A stretch of 64,000 nucleotides of DNA from Ureibacillus sinduriensis BLB-1 = JCM 15800 (lineage in GTDB: Bacteria; Bacillota; Bacilli; Bacillales_A; Planococcaceae), in assembly GCF_000772955.1 (NCBI RefSeq), contig NZ_JPVO01000053.1, forward strand, positions 212,786-276,785, given 5' to 3'. A program made the position numbers and the translations under genes. The notes under the pieces are model-generated. The model was not told where the DNA came from, made no database searches, and saw nothing but the letters and a program-made list of their open reading frames with translations. Below are positions 1 to 9,139 of this stretch, piece after piece. The first letter of the stretch is position 1. Every line of letters starts with the position of its first letter.

Positions 1-1326
1 ACGAGTTCTGCAGTCTTGCGGGCCAAACAAAATGGGAAAAACAGCTATCATATTTATTCGCCGACCCTCAATATATCTTCATTCAAAACGTTTGAATTGG
101 AGCGTGATTTGAGAAAATCGATTGTGAATGATGAATTGGTTCTCCACTTTCAACCGAGGGTAGATGCCCAAACTGGCAAATTGCTTGGTGCGGAAGCGTT
201 GGTTCGTTGGCAACATCCTGTTTGGGGCTTGGTTTCTCCAGGAGAGTTTATTCCGATAGCAGAAGAAAGCGGTTATATAAATGAGATCAGTGATTGGGTA
301 TTCAAGGAAGTATGCCGCTCAATTGACAGGTGGAGGAAGGGGAATTTACAAATTGTACCGATTTCCATCAACATCACATCCCAAAGATTTTTAAAAAGTG
401 ATTGGGTTACATTGATTTTGTCACTATTAAATAAATATAAAATTGAAGCTTCCCTAATTGAATTTGAAATTACGGAAACTACCTTGATCGAGCATGAGAA
501 AGAAGTGGAATTTGCTATTCAGTTTTTAAAGGAACTTGGGATCAAAATCGCATTGGATGATTTTGGCACAGGCTACTCTTCTTTGGCGCATATTAGTGAT
601 TTCCCTATCGATACAATCAAAATCGACAAATCGTTTACTCAGCTGATCAAGCAAGATGAAAAAATGGACATTATCATTATTTCTCTTATTTTCATGGCTA
701 AAGGAATGGGAATGAACCTTGTTGCAGAGGGTGTCGAGACAATCGAACAGCTGGAATTTTTAAAGGAACAAGGATGCAAAGAAATCCAGGGCTATCTTTT
801 TAGTGAGGCTGTCCCGGAGGCAGAGTTCCAATTATTTTTGAAAAATATCTACCTGAAATCGAAGATTATTAGTGATACTCCAGAGCAAATGGAAAGAAGA
901 GCATTTTCCCGAATCGAATTATTTTATCCATTAAGCAGCCAAATGACTTTAACATCTTTCCAAGGAAGAAAAGTGAAACTAGGTAAAACGAAAGTAGTCA
1001 TCGACAGTATTGGCTTAGGTGGCCTAAAGTTTACATCCAATATGCAACTACCCGTTCGACCTGACGTGATGTATCTTTTCGAATGCACCATTATGAGTAA
1101 TCCGATTGTCCTGAATGGTTTCATCGTTTGGAAGACTGAAATTAAGGATGACTTTTTTGAATATGGAGTTGAGTTTTCAATCGATGAAAATGAAAGGAAT
1201 CACTTACTAGAAATTCTCAGAAGGCTCTCTTTTGAACTAAAGCAACATGCGTTCGCTTCGAATTGTGATTTTGTGCACGAAGATAAATTTCACTACTTAA
1301 AAAATGTGGCCAATGGCGCCAGATAG
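1..1326 (+). CDS. GGDEF-EAL-PilZ c-di-GMP signalling protein, 5' end cut by window
   Basis: The reading frame is open from base 1, so the N-terminus lies outside the window. The first codons read TSSAVLRAKQNGKNSY, the usual last helix of a GGDEF domain. A full EAL phosphodiesterase domain follows, with GAEALVRW, the ITETTL segment and DDFGTGYSS, plus AEGVE and the GYLFS end. After about residue 295 comes a PilZ domain: the RRAFSRIE arginine motif and DSIGLGGLKF, which together bind c-di-GMP. The protein probably cleaves c-di-GMP to pGpG and senses the same nucleotide through PilZ. Whether the cyclase domain is active cannot be judged because its GGDEF motif is not visible. The next gene starts 207 nt downstream; no clear terminator separates them. 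Confidence 0.9.
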   Translation, partial: TSSAVLRAKQNGKNSYHIYSPTLNISSFKTFELERDLRKSIVNDELVLHFQPRVDAQTGKLLGAEALVRWQHPVWGLVSPGEFIPIAEESGYINEISDWVFKEVCRSIDRWRKGNLQIVPISINITSQRFLKSDWVTLILSLLNKYKIEASLIEFEITETTLIEHEKEVEFAIQFLKELGIKIALDDFGTGYSSLAHISDFPIDTIKIDKSFTQLIKQDEKMDIIIISLIFMAKGMGMNLVAEGVETIEQLEFLKEQGCKEIQGYLFSEAVPEAEFQLFLKNIYLKSKIISDTPEQMERRAFSRIELFYPLSSQMTLTSFQGRKVKLGKTKVVIDSIGLGGLKFTSNMQLPVRPDVMYLFECTIMSNPIVLNGFIVWKTEIKDDFFEYGVEFSIDENERNHLLEILRRLSFELKQHAFASNCDFVHEDKFHYLKNVANGAR

Positions 1327-1533
1327 CTGCTTGCTCTAAACATCAAATGAACATCTCAATGGAAAGAAGATCTTAAAGTAGATTTCTAGATTCATTATTC
1401 ACTACTTTAGTCCTGATATTCTAAATTAAAGTTATTTCCTCTAGGGAGTTTATATCTCCCATCCTTTTAAACACTATGGTATTCTAGTACTACCAAATTA
1501 TTAGAGGTTAATAGTAAAGGGTGGGGAGAAAAG

Positions 1534-3600
1534 ATGAATCAAAAGGATCGAATAAACATTCTATTGGTAGATGATCGTCCGGAAAACCTATTAGCTTTGG
1601 AAGCAATCATAGAAAGAGATGAATATAATTTAATAAAAGCTTATTCAGGTGAAGAAGCACTCAAATATTTATTGAAATATGATTTTGCGGTCATTCTCCT
1701 TGATGTCCAGATGCCTGGTCTGGATGGATTTAGTACAGCCAAAATCATTAAGGCGCGAGAAAAAACAAAGCATATTCCGATTCTCTTCATTACGGCAAAC
1801 AATCTTGATTCGGAACACATTTTCATGGGGTATTCCGTTGGCGCCATTGATTATATTTTAAAACCTTTTGACCCTCTTATTTTGAAATCGAAAGTTGAAA
1901 GATTTGTGGAGCTCTATCTGTTAAACAAGAAAATTGTCGCACAATCTAAAAGCCTCGAAGAAAAGAACCAAACGATAGAATATATGGCCTATCATGATGG
2001 GTTAACGAATCTACCGAATAGAAGAAAGTTTCATGACGTCCTGCTCCAAACTTTGACGAAGGCTAAACAGAGCAACGAGACGCTCGGATTGATGTATTTG
2101 GACTTAGACCGTTTTAAATCGGTAAATGATTCCCTCGGCCATGTAATCGGGGACAAGCTACTGCAACAGGTTTCCAAGAGACTTCTTAGTTCAGTTAGAA
2201 AGACGGACTTTGTCGCACGAATCGGTGGAGATGAATTTATCATACTTCTATCAAATAGTGATCGTGAAGGGTGTCTAGAAGTTGCTGAAACATTGTTAGA
2301 CAGCTTTAAAGAACCTTTTTATATTGATAGTTTTGAATTTTACATGACAACTTGCATCGGGCTTTCCATTTTCCCTTATGATGCCGAAGATTCAAGCACT
2401 TTAATGAAAAATGCGGATGCCGCTCTATATCTTGCAAAAGAACAAGGGAAAAATAGATATAAGGTTTACCATTCAGGAATGAATATGGAGTCTTATCGAA
2501 AGTTCTTAATGCAACATGAGTTAAGGAGAGCAATTGAACTAGATCAATTTTCCCTTGTTTATCAGCCGAGGATCGATCTTCAGACGGGCAAGGTAGTCAA
2601 TGCCGAAGCACTTATTCGATGGAATCATCCCGAGTGGGGAATCGTCAGACCGGATGTTTTTATACCTATTGCTGAAGAGTCAAACTTTATATACGAAATT
2701 GATAAGTGGGTATTAAAAACAGTTTGCACACAACTCAATTGCTGGAAAGAACAGCTACCTTCCTTGAAAATATCCGTTAACTTTAATGCACAGCATTTTC
2801 TGCAAAGAAACCTGGTGGAACATCTGAGAGAAATTCTCGAAGCTTCAAAGGTGGATCCCTCTTTGCTGGAAATAGAAGTAACCGAGACGGCTCTTTTGCA
2901 CAATGAAGAAATTGTCAAAAGTTCACTGGAGAAAATAAAGAAGCTTAATATTAATATTGCGCTGGATGATTATGGGACCGGCTATTCATCAATCAATTAT
3001 TTGAGGGAATTTCCTTTTGATACCATCAAAATCGATAAATCATATATCCAGGAAATAACCGACCCACAAAAAAATAGCCGTATCATTGTCGAATCAATCA
3101 TCACTCTAATTAAAAATCTGAATTTCCGTGTCATTGCCGAAGGTGTGGAAACAGAAGATCAACTCAACTTGTTGAAAAAGATGCAATGTGATGAAATACA
3201 AGGCTACTATTATAGTCAACCATTGTCACCAGGTGAATTTGTTCAATATGCAAAGAGAAAGAACCACGAAAATATAAATACAGTCCCATTAAAGAATAAA
3301 AACCTCGATAATGTCATTAGGTTGGATGCAACTGAGGAAATGGGAATCAATAAATCCCTCATTGCCCTCGCGATTCAAAAAGTTAAACAAGACAACTTGC
3401 TTTCCACCCGGGAAGTGGATGTCTTCTCACTAATTGTAGAGGGACTAAGCAACAAGGAAATATCGGAAAAACTATTTATAAGTGAACATACTGTAAAAAA
3501 TCATATAACGAACATTCTTTCAAAGTTGAATCTTTCCGATCGGGTTCAGGCAATCGCTTTAGTTTATGAAACATGTATTAATGAAAAAAAAGTTAGATAG
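1534..3600 (+). CDS. Response regulator REC-GGDEF-EAL with C-terminal LuxR-type HTH
   Basis: 688 aa. Domains in order: receiver (residues 5-125, acidic pair D13/D14, phospho-acceptor D57 in LLDVQMPGLDG, C-terminal KPF lysine), GGDEF cyclase (about 150-310, intact GGDEF at 231-235), EAL phosphodiesterase (about 330-575, E358 of EAL, D478/D479 of DDYGTGYSS), and a LuxR/GerE helix-turn-helix at 622-678 (LSTREVDVFSLIVEGLSNKE, then HTVKNHI). Both catalytic motifs look intact, so either synthesis or breakdown of c-di-GMP is possible under phosphorylation control. The LuxR tail is typical of NarL-type regulators and predicts DNA binding; this combination is unusual. Start chosen at ATG 1534 behind GGGGAGAAAAG. 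The next gene, a hybrid kinase, begins 38 nt downstream and is the obvious phosphodonor candidate. Confidence 0.92.
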   Translation: MNQKDRINILLVDDRPENLLALEAIIERDEYNLIKAYSGEEALKYLLKYDFAVILLDVQMPGLDGFSTAKIIKAREKTKHIPILFITANNLDSEHIFMGYSVGAIDYILKPFDPLILKSKVERFVELYLLNKKIVAQSKSLEEKNQTIEYMAYHDGLTNLPNRRKFHDVLLQTLTKAKQSNETLGLMYLDLDRFKSVNDSLGHVIGDKLLQQVSKRLLSSVRKTDFVARIGGDEFIILLSNSDREGCLEVAETLLDSFKEPFYIDSFEFYMTTCIGLSIFPYDAEDSSTLMKNADAALYLAKEQGKNRYKVYHSGMNMESYRKFLMQHELRRAIELDQFSLVYQPRIDLQTGKVVNAEALIRWNHPEWGIVRPDVFIPIAEESNFIYEIDKWVLKTVCTQLNCWKEQLPSLKISVNFNAQHFLQRNLVEHLREILEASKVDPSLLEIEVTETALLHNEEIVKSSLEKIKKLNINIALDDYGTGYSSINYLREFPFDTIKIDKSYIQEITDPQKNSRIIVESIITLIKNLNFRVIAEGVETEDQLNLLKKMQCDEIQGYYYSQPLSPGEFVQYAKRKNHENINTVPLKNKNLDNVIRLDATEEMGINKSLIALAIQKVKQDNLLSTREVDVFSLIVEGLSNKEISEKLFISEHTVKNHITNILSKLNLSDRVQAIALVYETCINEKKVR

Positions 3601-3638
3601 GCACTATAGTTTTAAATGTTTTGGACGGGGCGTGAAGC

Positions 3639-6600
3639 ATGAAAATTAAGACAAAAATGTTATTGGCATTATCATCTCTGCCTATCCTGCTTCTATTGGT
3701 GATTGGTAGTGGATTTGTGAGGATTTCGCACTTAAATAACACAAGCGACGAGATCCATAAAGGCTTTGATTCATCTATCCTTGCAGGGTCTATTCGGGTA
3801 GACATTAAAGATCAAGGAATGAATTTAAGAAATTTAATCATCTACACAAATGAAAATGCCATCAACGATGAAATAATTAAAATAGAAGCAGAGTCAGAAA
3901 AAATCCAAAAAAATATACAAACACTGGAACAAATTGCAACAAATAAGAAACAGAAGGAATTAGTCGGCAAATTAAACAGTGTAAATAGTGAGTTTGAAGC
4001 ATATAAAAATCAAATGGTATCACTAATTAATGCCAATAAAAAAGAAGAGGCAAGGCAATTGATCGATGAAAGTTCCGAACAGCTGCATGAAAATTTTACG
4101 CTTGTTCTTAGGGAGATAACTTCCGATTATGATGCAGAACTAGAGAAATCACTGAACAACATGGTCGACAATACACAAAGCGAAACAAGCTTAACTTCCA
4201 TCATGCTGGCTGTCGCAATCGTCATTATTATGTTGATTATCTTGAGACAGGTTTTGTCCTTTACGAGACGAATTACTACTATGTCAAAAATTATGAAGAA
4301 CATTGCGGCAGGGAAGATAAGCCTCACGACCAAAATTGATGTCATTTCCAATGATGAGTTTGACGGAGTGGCCAACTCCTTCAACCAAATGACGGATACT
4401 CTGGATAAACAAATCCAAATAGAAAAAGAATTAACGTGGAGGAAGTCCCATATAGCGGAAATATCATCCTCCATTACCGGGAAACGCGACCTGGAGAAGT
4501 TGGGGAAAACGTTGCTTTCAAAAGTTGTTCCTTTAATTGAAGGAAACTACGCTGTATTTTATGTTAGAGATATTAAAACACATAACAATGAGGTCTTTCA
4601 TCTCATCTCGACCTTTGCACTGCAGCCACAAGCATTGAAAAAGACAATCCAACCAGGCGAAGGGCTTCTAGGGCAAGCAATTATCGAAAAAAGACCAACC
4701 ATTCTTACCGATGTGCCAACTGACTATCTTCGCATCTCTTCAGGTCTTGGTGAAGCAACTCCGGCGGAAGTAGTAATCTTGCCCATTTTGTTTGAGGGAG
4801 AAGTAAATGCAGTGCTTGAAATCGCTTCTTTAAAAGCAATCAGCCCTACGCACCATGTCTTCCTGGAAGAATTGGTGTTAAATTTAGGAATCGTGCTAGA
4901 GAGTGTGATTGGCAGGATACAATTAACAAGCCTGCTTGAAGAAACGCAAACACTAATGGAGGAGATTCAAGCACAATCCGAAGAATTACAAAATCAGCAA
5001 GAAGAATTAAAAGCTACCAATGAAGAATTGGAAGAACAAACTCAAAGTTTGCGCCACTCGGAAACGAAACTGCAAATGCAGCAAGAGGAACTGGAGCAGA
5101 CAAATGCAGAGCTAGAGGAAAAAGCAAAAAGTCTTGAAAAGCAAAACATGAAGTATGAAGAGGCAAACCGAATCGTGGAGCAAGCGAGAAGAGAGTTGGA
5201 AATCAAAGCAGAGCAGCTTGCTTTAAGTTCAAAATATAAATCGGAATTTTTGGCTAATATGTCTCATGAATTGCGCACACCATTGAATAGTCTAATTATC
5301 CTCTCAAAATTATTAGCAGATAACCCAAGTGATAATTTATCCGACAAACAGGTCGAATATGCAAAAACAATCTATTCATCTGGCAATGATTTGTTGGTTT
5401 TAATTAATAATATCTTGGATTTAGCAAAGATCGAATCCGGAAAAACTGACATCATACCTACCGATGTTTCCATCCAAGAGTTGGTAGAATTCGTTGAAAG
5501 TAATTTTGCCGCAATCGCAGAGAGCAAAAATATCAGTTTCAAGGTCCATGTAGAAGAGAATGCCCAAGCGGCAATTTTCACTGATCAAATTCGTATTCAA
5601 CAAATATTAAAGAATCTGCTTTCCAATGCATTCAAGTTTACTTCCACAGGAGAAGTAGCCTTGTTCATTTCGCAAGATTCATATAAAACTAGAAAATACG
5701 GAAAACCGATTATGGCATTTTCAGTCGTCGATACGGGTATAGGGATATCAAATGATAAACTAGAACTCATCTTTGAGGCTTTCCAGCAAGCAGATGGAAC
5801 GACAAGCAGAAAATATGGCGGTACAGGTTTGGGGTTGTCCATCAGTAGAGAGCTCGCAGCACTTCTGGGAGGAGTAATAGAGGTAGAAAGTAAAGAAGGA
5901 AAGGGAAGTAAATTTACGTTCTATGTCGGTAACTTCGAGGGCCATCCCTATGTGGAAGAACCGATTTTGCGCCCATCGGAAGTGGCAGCTGCCGAGTTGG
6001 ACGACAATACGGGTATATTGCAACATGATATTCAGGCAGTTAGTGAACCAATCACTAGTCAATCTACACAAACCAGCCACATCAAACGTTTGCTAATTGT
6101 CGATGATGACCTTAACCAACGAAATAGTTTGATGGAGCTCATCGGGAACATGGACTTCATAATTAAAGGAGTATCATCAGGCAAAGAAGCAATTGAAACA
6201 TTGAAGGTAGAGGCAATCGATTGTATCATCCTTGACTTGGGCTTACTCGATACCAATGGTTTTGATCTACTGGCACAAATAAGAAATAATGATGCCAATC
6301 AGCACATTAGTATCTTTATTTACACTGGCCGCGATTTATCGCTTAAAGAAGAAAATGAGTTAAATAAACTCGCCCAAACGATTATTATAAAAAATGAGCA
6401 TTCTCCCGATAGATTAGTGGCGGAGCTCCAAGATTATCTTGAAGCTTCTAGCAGGCAGTCGGACTTTGTGACCGTAGATGCGCAACAAGTCCAGCCGAAG
6501 CAAGGTCTATTAGGAAAGAAAATTTTGCTTGTCGATGATGATATTCGGAATGTCTTTGCCTTATCGAGCGTTCTAGAACAGGCAGGAATGGATGTCGTAT

Positions 6601-6878
6601 TTGCGGAAAACGGATTGGAAAGCCTTGCGATGTTGGATGCGCATCCAGACGTTGAGATCGTATTAATGGATATCATGATGCCTGAAATGGACGGATACGA
6701 AGCCATTGCAAAAATTCGCCAAATGCCGATCCACCAAAACTTGCCGGTGATAGCCCTTACTGCGAAAGCGATGAAAGAAGACCGCGAAAAATGCCTGGAA
6801 ATTGGTGCATCCGATTATATTGCAAAACCTGTGGAGCCCGACCAATTAATTTCTCTTATAACAGTATGGTTATATTAA
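3639..6878 (+). CDS. Membrane hybrid sensor histidine kinase (HAMP-GAF-HisKA-HATPase-REC-REC)
   Basis: 1079 aa. TM1 is at about residues 8-28, followed by an extracytoplasmic helical sensor region of about 150 residues, TM2 at about 185-205, HAMP (205-258), GAF (about 275-420), and a long Gln/Glu-rich coiled coil (425-530). The HisKA domain has phospho-acceptor H543 in MSHELRTPLN. The HATPase_c domain has NLLSNAFKFT, DTGIGI and GGTGLGLSIS. Two receivers follow, with acceptors D866 (first) and D1011 (second, MDIMMPEMDG). The first receiver has LDLGLLDTNG, less canonical around the acceptor. Kinases of this build beside CheR are known in Bacilli, but their inputs are mostly unknown. Preceded by GGACGGGGCG; CheR follows after 18 nt, so the two are almost certainly co-transcribed. 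Confidence 0.93.
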   Translation: MKIKTKMLLALSSLPILLLLVIGSGFVRISHLNNTSDEIHKGFDSSILAGSIRVDIKDQGMNLRNLIIYTNENAINDEIIKIEAESEKIQKNIQTLEQIATNKKQKELVGKLNSVNSEFEAYKNQMVSLINANKKEEARQLIDESSEQLHENFTLVLREITSDYDAELEKSLNNMVDNTQSETSLTSIMLAVAIVIIMLIILRQVLSFTRRITTMSKIMKNIAAGKISLTTKIDVISNDEFDGVANSFNQMTDTLDKQIQIEKELTWRKSHIAEISSSITGKRDLEKLGKTLLSKVVPLIEGNYAVFYVRDIKTHNNEVFHLISTFALQPQALKKTIQPGEGLLGQAIIEKRPTILTDVPTDYLRISSGLGEATPAEVVILPILFEGEVNAVLEIASLKAISPTHHVFLEELVLNLGIVLESVIGRIQLTSLLEETQTLMEEIQAQSEELQNQQEELKATNEELEEQTQSLRHSETKLQMQQEELEQTNAELEEKAKSLEKQNMKYEEANRIVEQARRELEIKAEQLALSSKYKSEFLANMSHELRTPLNSLIILSKLLADNPSDNLSDKQVEYAKTIYSSGNDLLVLINNILDLAKIESGKTDIIPTDVSIQELVEFVESNFAAIAESKNISFKVHVEENAQAAIFTDQIRIQQILKNLLSNAFKFTSTGEVALFISQDSYKTRKYGKPIMAFSVVDTGIGISNDKLELIFEAFQQADGTTSRKYGGTGLGLSISRELAALLGGVIEVESKEGKGSKFTFYVGNFEGHPYVEEPILRPSEVAAAELDDNTGILQHDIQAVSEPITSQSTQTSHIKRLLIVDDDLNQRNSLMELIGNMDFIIKGVSSGKEAIETLKVEAIDCIILDLGLLDTNGFDLLAQIRNNDANQHISIFIYTGRDLSLKEENELNKLAQTIIIKNEHSPDRLVAELQDYLEASSRQSDFVTVDAQQVQPKQGLLGKKILLVDDDIRNVFALSSVLEQAGMDVVFAENGLESLAMLDAHPDVEIVLMDIMMPEMDGYEAIAKIRQMPIHQNLPVIALTAKAMKEDREKCLEIGASDYIAKPVEPDQLISLITVWLY

Positions 6879-6896
6879 TCTGAAGGGGAAAAAACG

Positions 6897-7748
6897 ATGG
6901 ATCAAACCACTTTACAAAATAATAACCAGGGAGATGAACTTGAGAAACTGGAGATTCATCTTCTCCTTGAGGGCATTTACTTAAAGTATGGATATGATTA
7001 TCGCGATTATGCCTATCCTTCGATAAGAAGGCGGGTATGGCATCGGGTCCATGGAGAGAAATTAACCACGATATCCCGCCTATTGGATAAAGTTTTGCAT
7101 GATGCAACCTGCTTTGAGAGACTGATAGCCGACTTTTCCATCAACGTTACTGAAATGTTTCGAGATTCCTTGTTTTTCAAATCGTTTAAAGATAATGTCA
7201 TTCCCCAACTAAAAACGTATCCATCTATTCGGATCTGGCATGCGGGTTGCTCTACCGGGGAAGAGGTCTATTCAATGGCCATCCTTTTACATGAGGCGGG
7301 GCTTTATGAAAAAACGAAAATTTACGCGACGGATATTAACACAGATGTTTTAAAAACCGCGAAGAATGGATGTTTTTCTTTGGAGCGTATGAAAAAATAT
7401 ACAAACAATTATATGCAAGCGGGTGGTGAACAAGCATTTTCGGATTATTATAAAGTCACGGATGGCGGAGTGAAATTCCATCCCTACTTGACGAAAAATG
7501 TAGTATTTGCCCAACATAATCTTGTAACAGACCACTCGTTCAATGAGTTTCATGTCATACTTTGCCGTAATGTATTAATATACTTCAACAAGGACTTACA
7601 AAATAAGGTGCATCATCTTTTCCATCAAAGTCTAGGGAAATTTGGCGTCTTATGTCTTGGCAATAAAGAATCACTGAACTACACAAATTATTATAAGTTG
7701 TATGAAGAGATTAGTTCGTCGCAAAAAATTTATAAAAAAATAAAATAA
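6897..7748 (+). CDS. CheR-type SAM-dependent protein-glutamate methyltransferase
   Basis: 283 aa, full length for CheR. The N-terminal all-alpha CheR domain (YPSIRRRVWHRV) precedes the Rossmann SAM-binding domain with GCSTGEEVYS near residue 117, the ATDI motif and the LCRNVLIYF signature. CheR methylates glutamates in chemoreceptors; in kinase-linked copies it may modify the sensor's coiled coil instead. It has its own AAGGGG site before ATG 6897 and ends just ahead of a strong terminator, so it closes the operon begun by the hybrid kinase. No CheB methylesterase is visible in this window. The family call is secure; the substrate is unknown, with the upstream coiled-coil kinase and the MCP at 9.1 kb as the local candidates. 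Confidence 0.92.
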   Translation: MDQTTLQNNNQGDELEKLEIHLLLEGIYLKYGYDYRDYAYPSIRRRVWHRVHGEKLTTISRLLDKVLHDATCFERLIADFSINVTEMFRDSLFFKSFKDNVIPQLKTYPSIRIWHAGCSTGEEVYSMAILLHEAGLYEKTKIYATDINTDVLKTAKNGCFSLERMKKYTNNYMQAGGEQAFSDYYKVTDGGVKFHPYLTKNVVFAQHNLVTDHSFNEFHVILCRNVLIYFNKDLQNKVHHLFHQSLGKFGVLCLGNKESLNYTNYYKLYEEISSSQKIYKKIK

Positions 7749-7760
7749 AATTATTTCTCG

Positions 7761-7797
7761 CTCGAAAATGCATATCGATGTATTTTCGAGTTTTTTT
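7761..7797 (+). terminator. Rho-independent terminator after cheR-like gene
   Basis: The arms CTCGAAAAT and ATTTTCGAG flank a 12-nt loop and are followed by seven T. It ends the kinase-CheR transcript. Confidence 0.85.
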
Positions 7798-7924
7798 GTA
7801 GCGATAATGTTTGCTTCGATGACATTTCATTGCCTAAAGGCTCCCTGAATGATGAGCAGGGACGTTTTCACCCCCTTCTGAATACATTAGTAATTGGAGA
7901 AAAATGTCGAATAGGGGGCGTGCA

Positions 7925-8896
7925 ATGAAAGCACTTTTCATTTTGGTTATGTTCGTATTATTAGTTGCGTGTACCGACCAAACGGAACGTATCACAGAAA
8001 ATCCTCTCATAGAAAAAGACGATGAATTCGTTAATACAGAAAAAACGCTTGAGAAGCCGGTCTTGGAAGAAGAAAAAAAACCTTCTTATTTAATTCATCT
8101 AATCGACCCGAACACAGAGGAAACTATCACTACCATATCCACAAAAGAGCTAGGTTTTCATACGGATTATGCCAATTATGTCAACCAAATTGAACTGCTG
8201 GCAAAAGACCTTGCACGGGGGACAGAGTCAAGAGAGGGCTATGACCGACGAATGGTCCTGGATTTTGTGAATGAAAAAGGCGAACTCGTCGAAGGGACGC
8301 CTATGCTTGTATTAAAAGAGAGTGAGCTCATCGAAAGGATTCTTGCTGTTTCCCCGGATGGAGGAAATGTTGAATTACCGCTCTATCTAACAGAAACCGG
8401 CTATGATCGAACCGAATTCGACACCCTGGATGAGGTAATTGTGGCTTCCTATACGACTTATTACGATAGTTCTGTGAGTGGTCGTGCGCATAATATCAAG
8501 CGATCTTCGGATGCGATATCCAGAGTGATTGTTGGAGTGGACGATTATTTTTCGTTTAATACTACGGTAGGCCCAAGAACAAAAGAAACCGGCTATCAAG
8601 AAGCACTGGAAATCATCAATGGCGAATTTGTAACAGGAATCGGCGGGGGAATCTGTCAGACGTCCTCGACACTTTTTAATGCTGTAGATCAATTGGGTGT
8701 TTCCTATGTTGAGAGGCATCATCATTCACGTGACATTGGTTATGTTCCAAGGGGAAGGGACGCAACCGTCTCCTATGGAACACTCGACTTCAGATTTCAA
8801 AATACAACCGGCATCCCTTTTATGATCGTTTCGACAACTTCCGGAAATTCGATAACTGTCGAAATCCGCACCTCACAAGAATATGTCGATCATTGA
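7925..8896 (+). CDS. VanW-family lipoprotein
   Basis: 323 aa from ATG 7925. An in-frame ATG at 7904 exists, but the AGGGGG site six nt before 7925 and the clean lipoprotein signal starting there decide the start. The signal peptide is MKALFILVMFVLLVAC with the acylated cysteine at residue 16. A charged linker of about 40 residues leads into a poorly conserved middle region, then a C-terminal VanW domain with the hallmark GIGGGICQTSSTLFNA and ERHHHS. VanW proteins are cell-envelope proteins of unknown activity, named from vancomycin-resistance clusters but common in Bacilli without resistance. A paralogue lies at 15235-16185. The gene is monocistronic, with terminators on both sides. Confidence 0.9.
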   Translation: MKALFILVMFVLLVACTDQTERITENPLIEKDDEFVNTEKTLEKPVLEEEKKPSYLIHLIDPNTEETITTISTKELGFHTDYANYVNQIELLAKDLARGTESREGYDRRMVLDFVNEKGELVEGTPMLVLKESELIERILAVSPDGGNVELPLYLTETGYDRTEFDTLDEVIVASYTTYYDSSVSGRAHNIKRSSDAISRVIVGVDDYFSFNTTVGPRTKETGYQEALEIINGEFVTGIGGGICQTSSTLFNAVDQLGVSYVERHHHSRDIGYVPRGRDATVSYGTLDFRFQNTTGIPFMIVSTTSGNSITVEIRTSQEYVDH

Positions 8897-8917
8897 TGTC
8901 AGTTGAATGGTACAATT

Positions 8918-8944
8918 AGACACTTTCAAAGGTGTCTTTTTTTG
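8918..8944 (+). terminator. Terminator after VanW lipoprotein gene
   Basis: A short stem AGACAC/GTGTCT is followed by eight T. Confidence 0.75.
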
Positions 8945-9139
8945 TTTGGAAAGCAAATTAATTCAAATAAGCTATCAATAATTTTAAAAAGTTATACTTT
9001 ATAACTAATTTAAATTTTTCTTTTAGTAGTAATGTTCTAAATTTATATTTTATTAATATTATTTTTAGTATATAATTAATTCTGAAAATATTTCTCAAAA
9101 AGGGAGGGTTTTACAATTTAAACTTCATTATTCAAACAA

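Noticed and set aside
7800..7910. Possible riboswitch (paired segments CCCTG/CAGGG upstream of the VanW gene)
   Set aside because: No match to c-di-GMP, c-di-AMP, SAM or other consensus that I can recall; a simple weak hairpin is enough.
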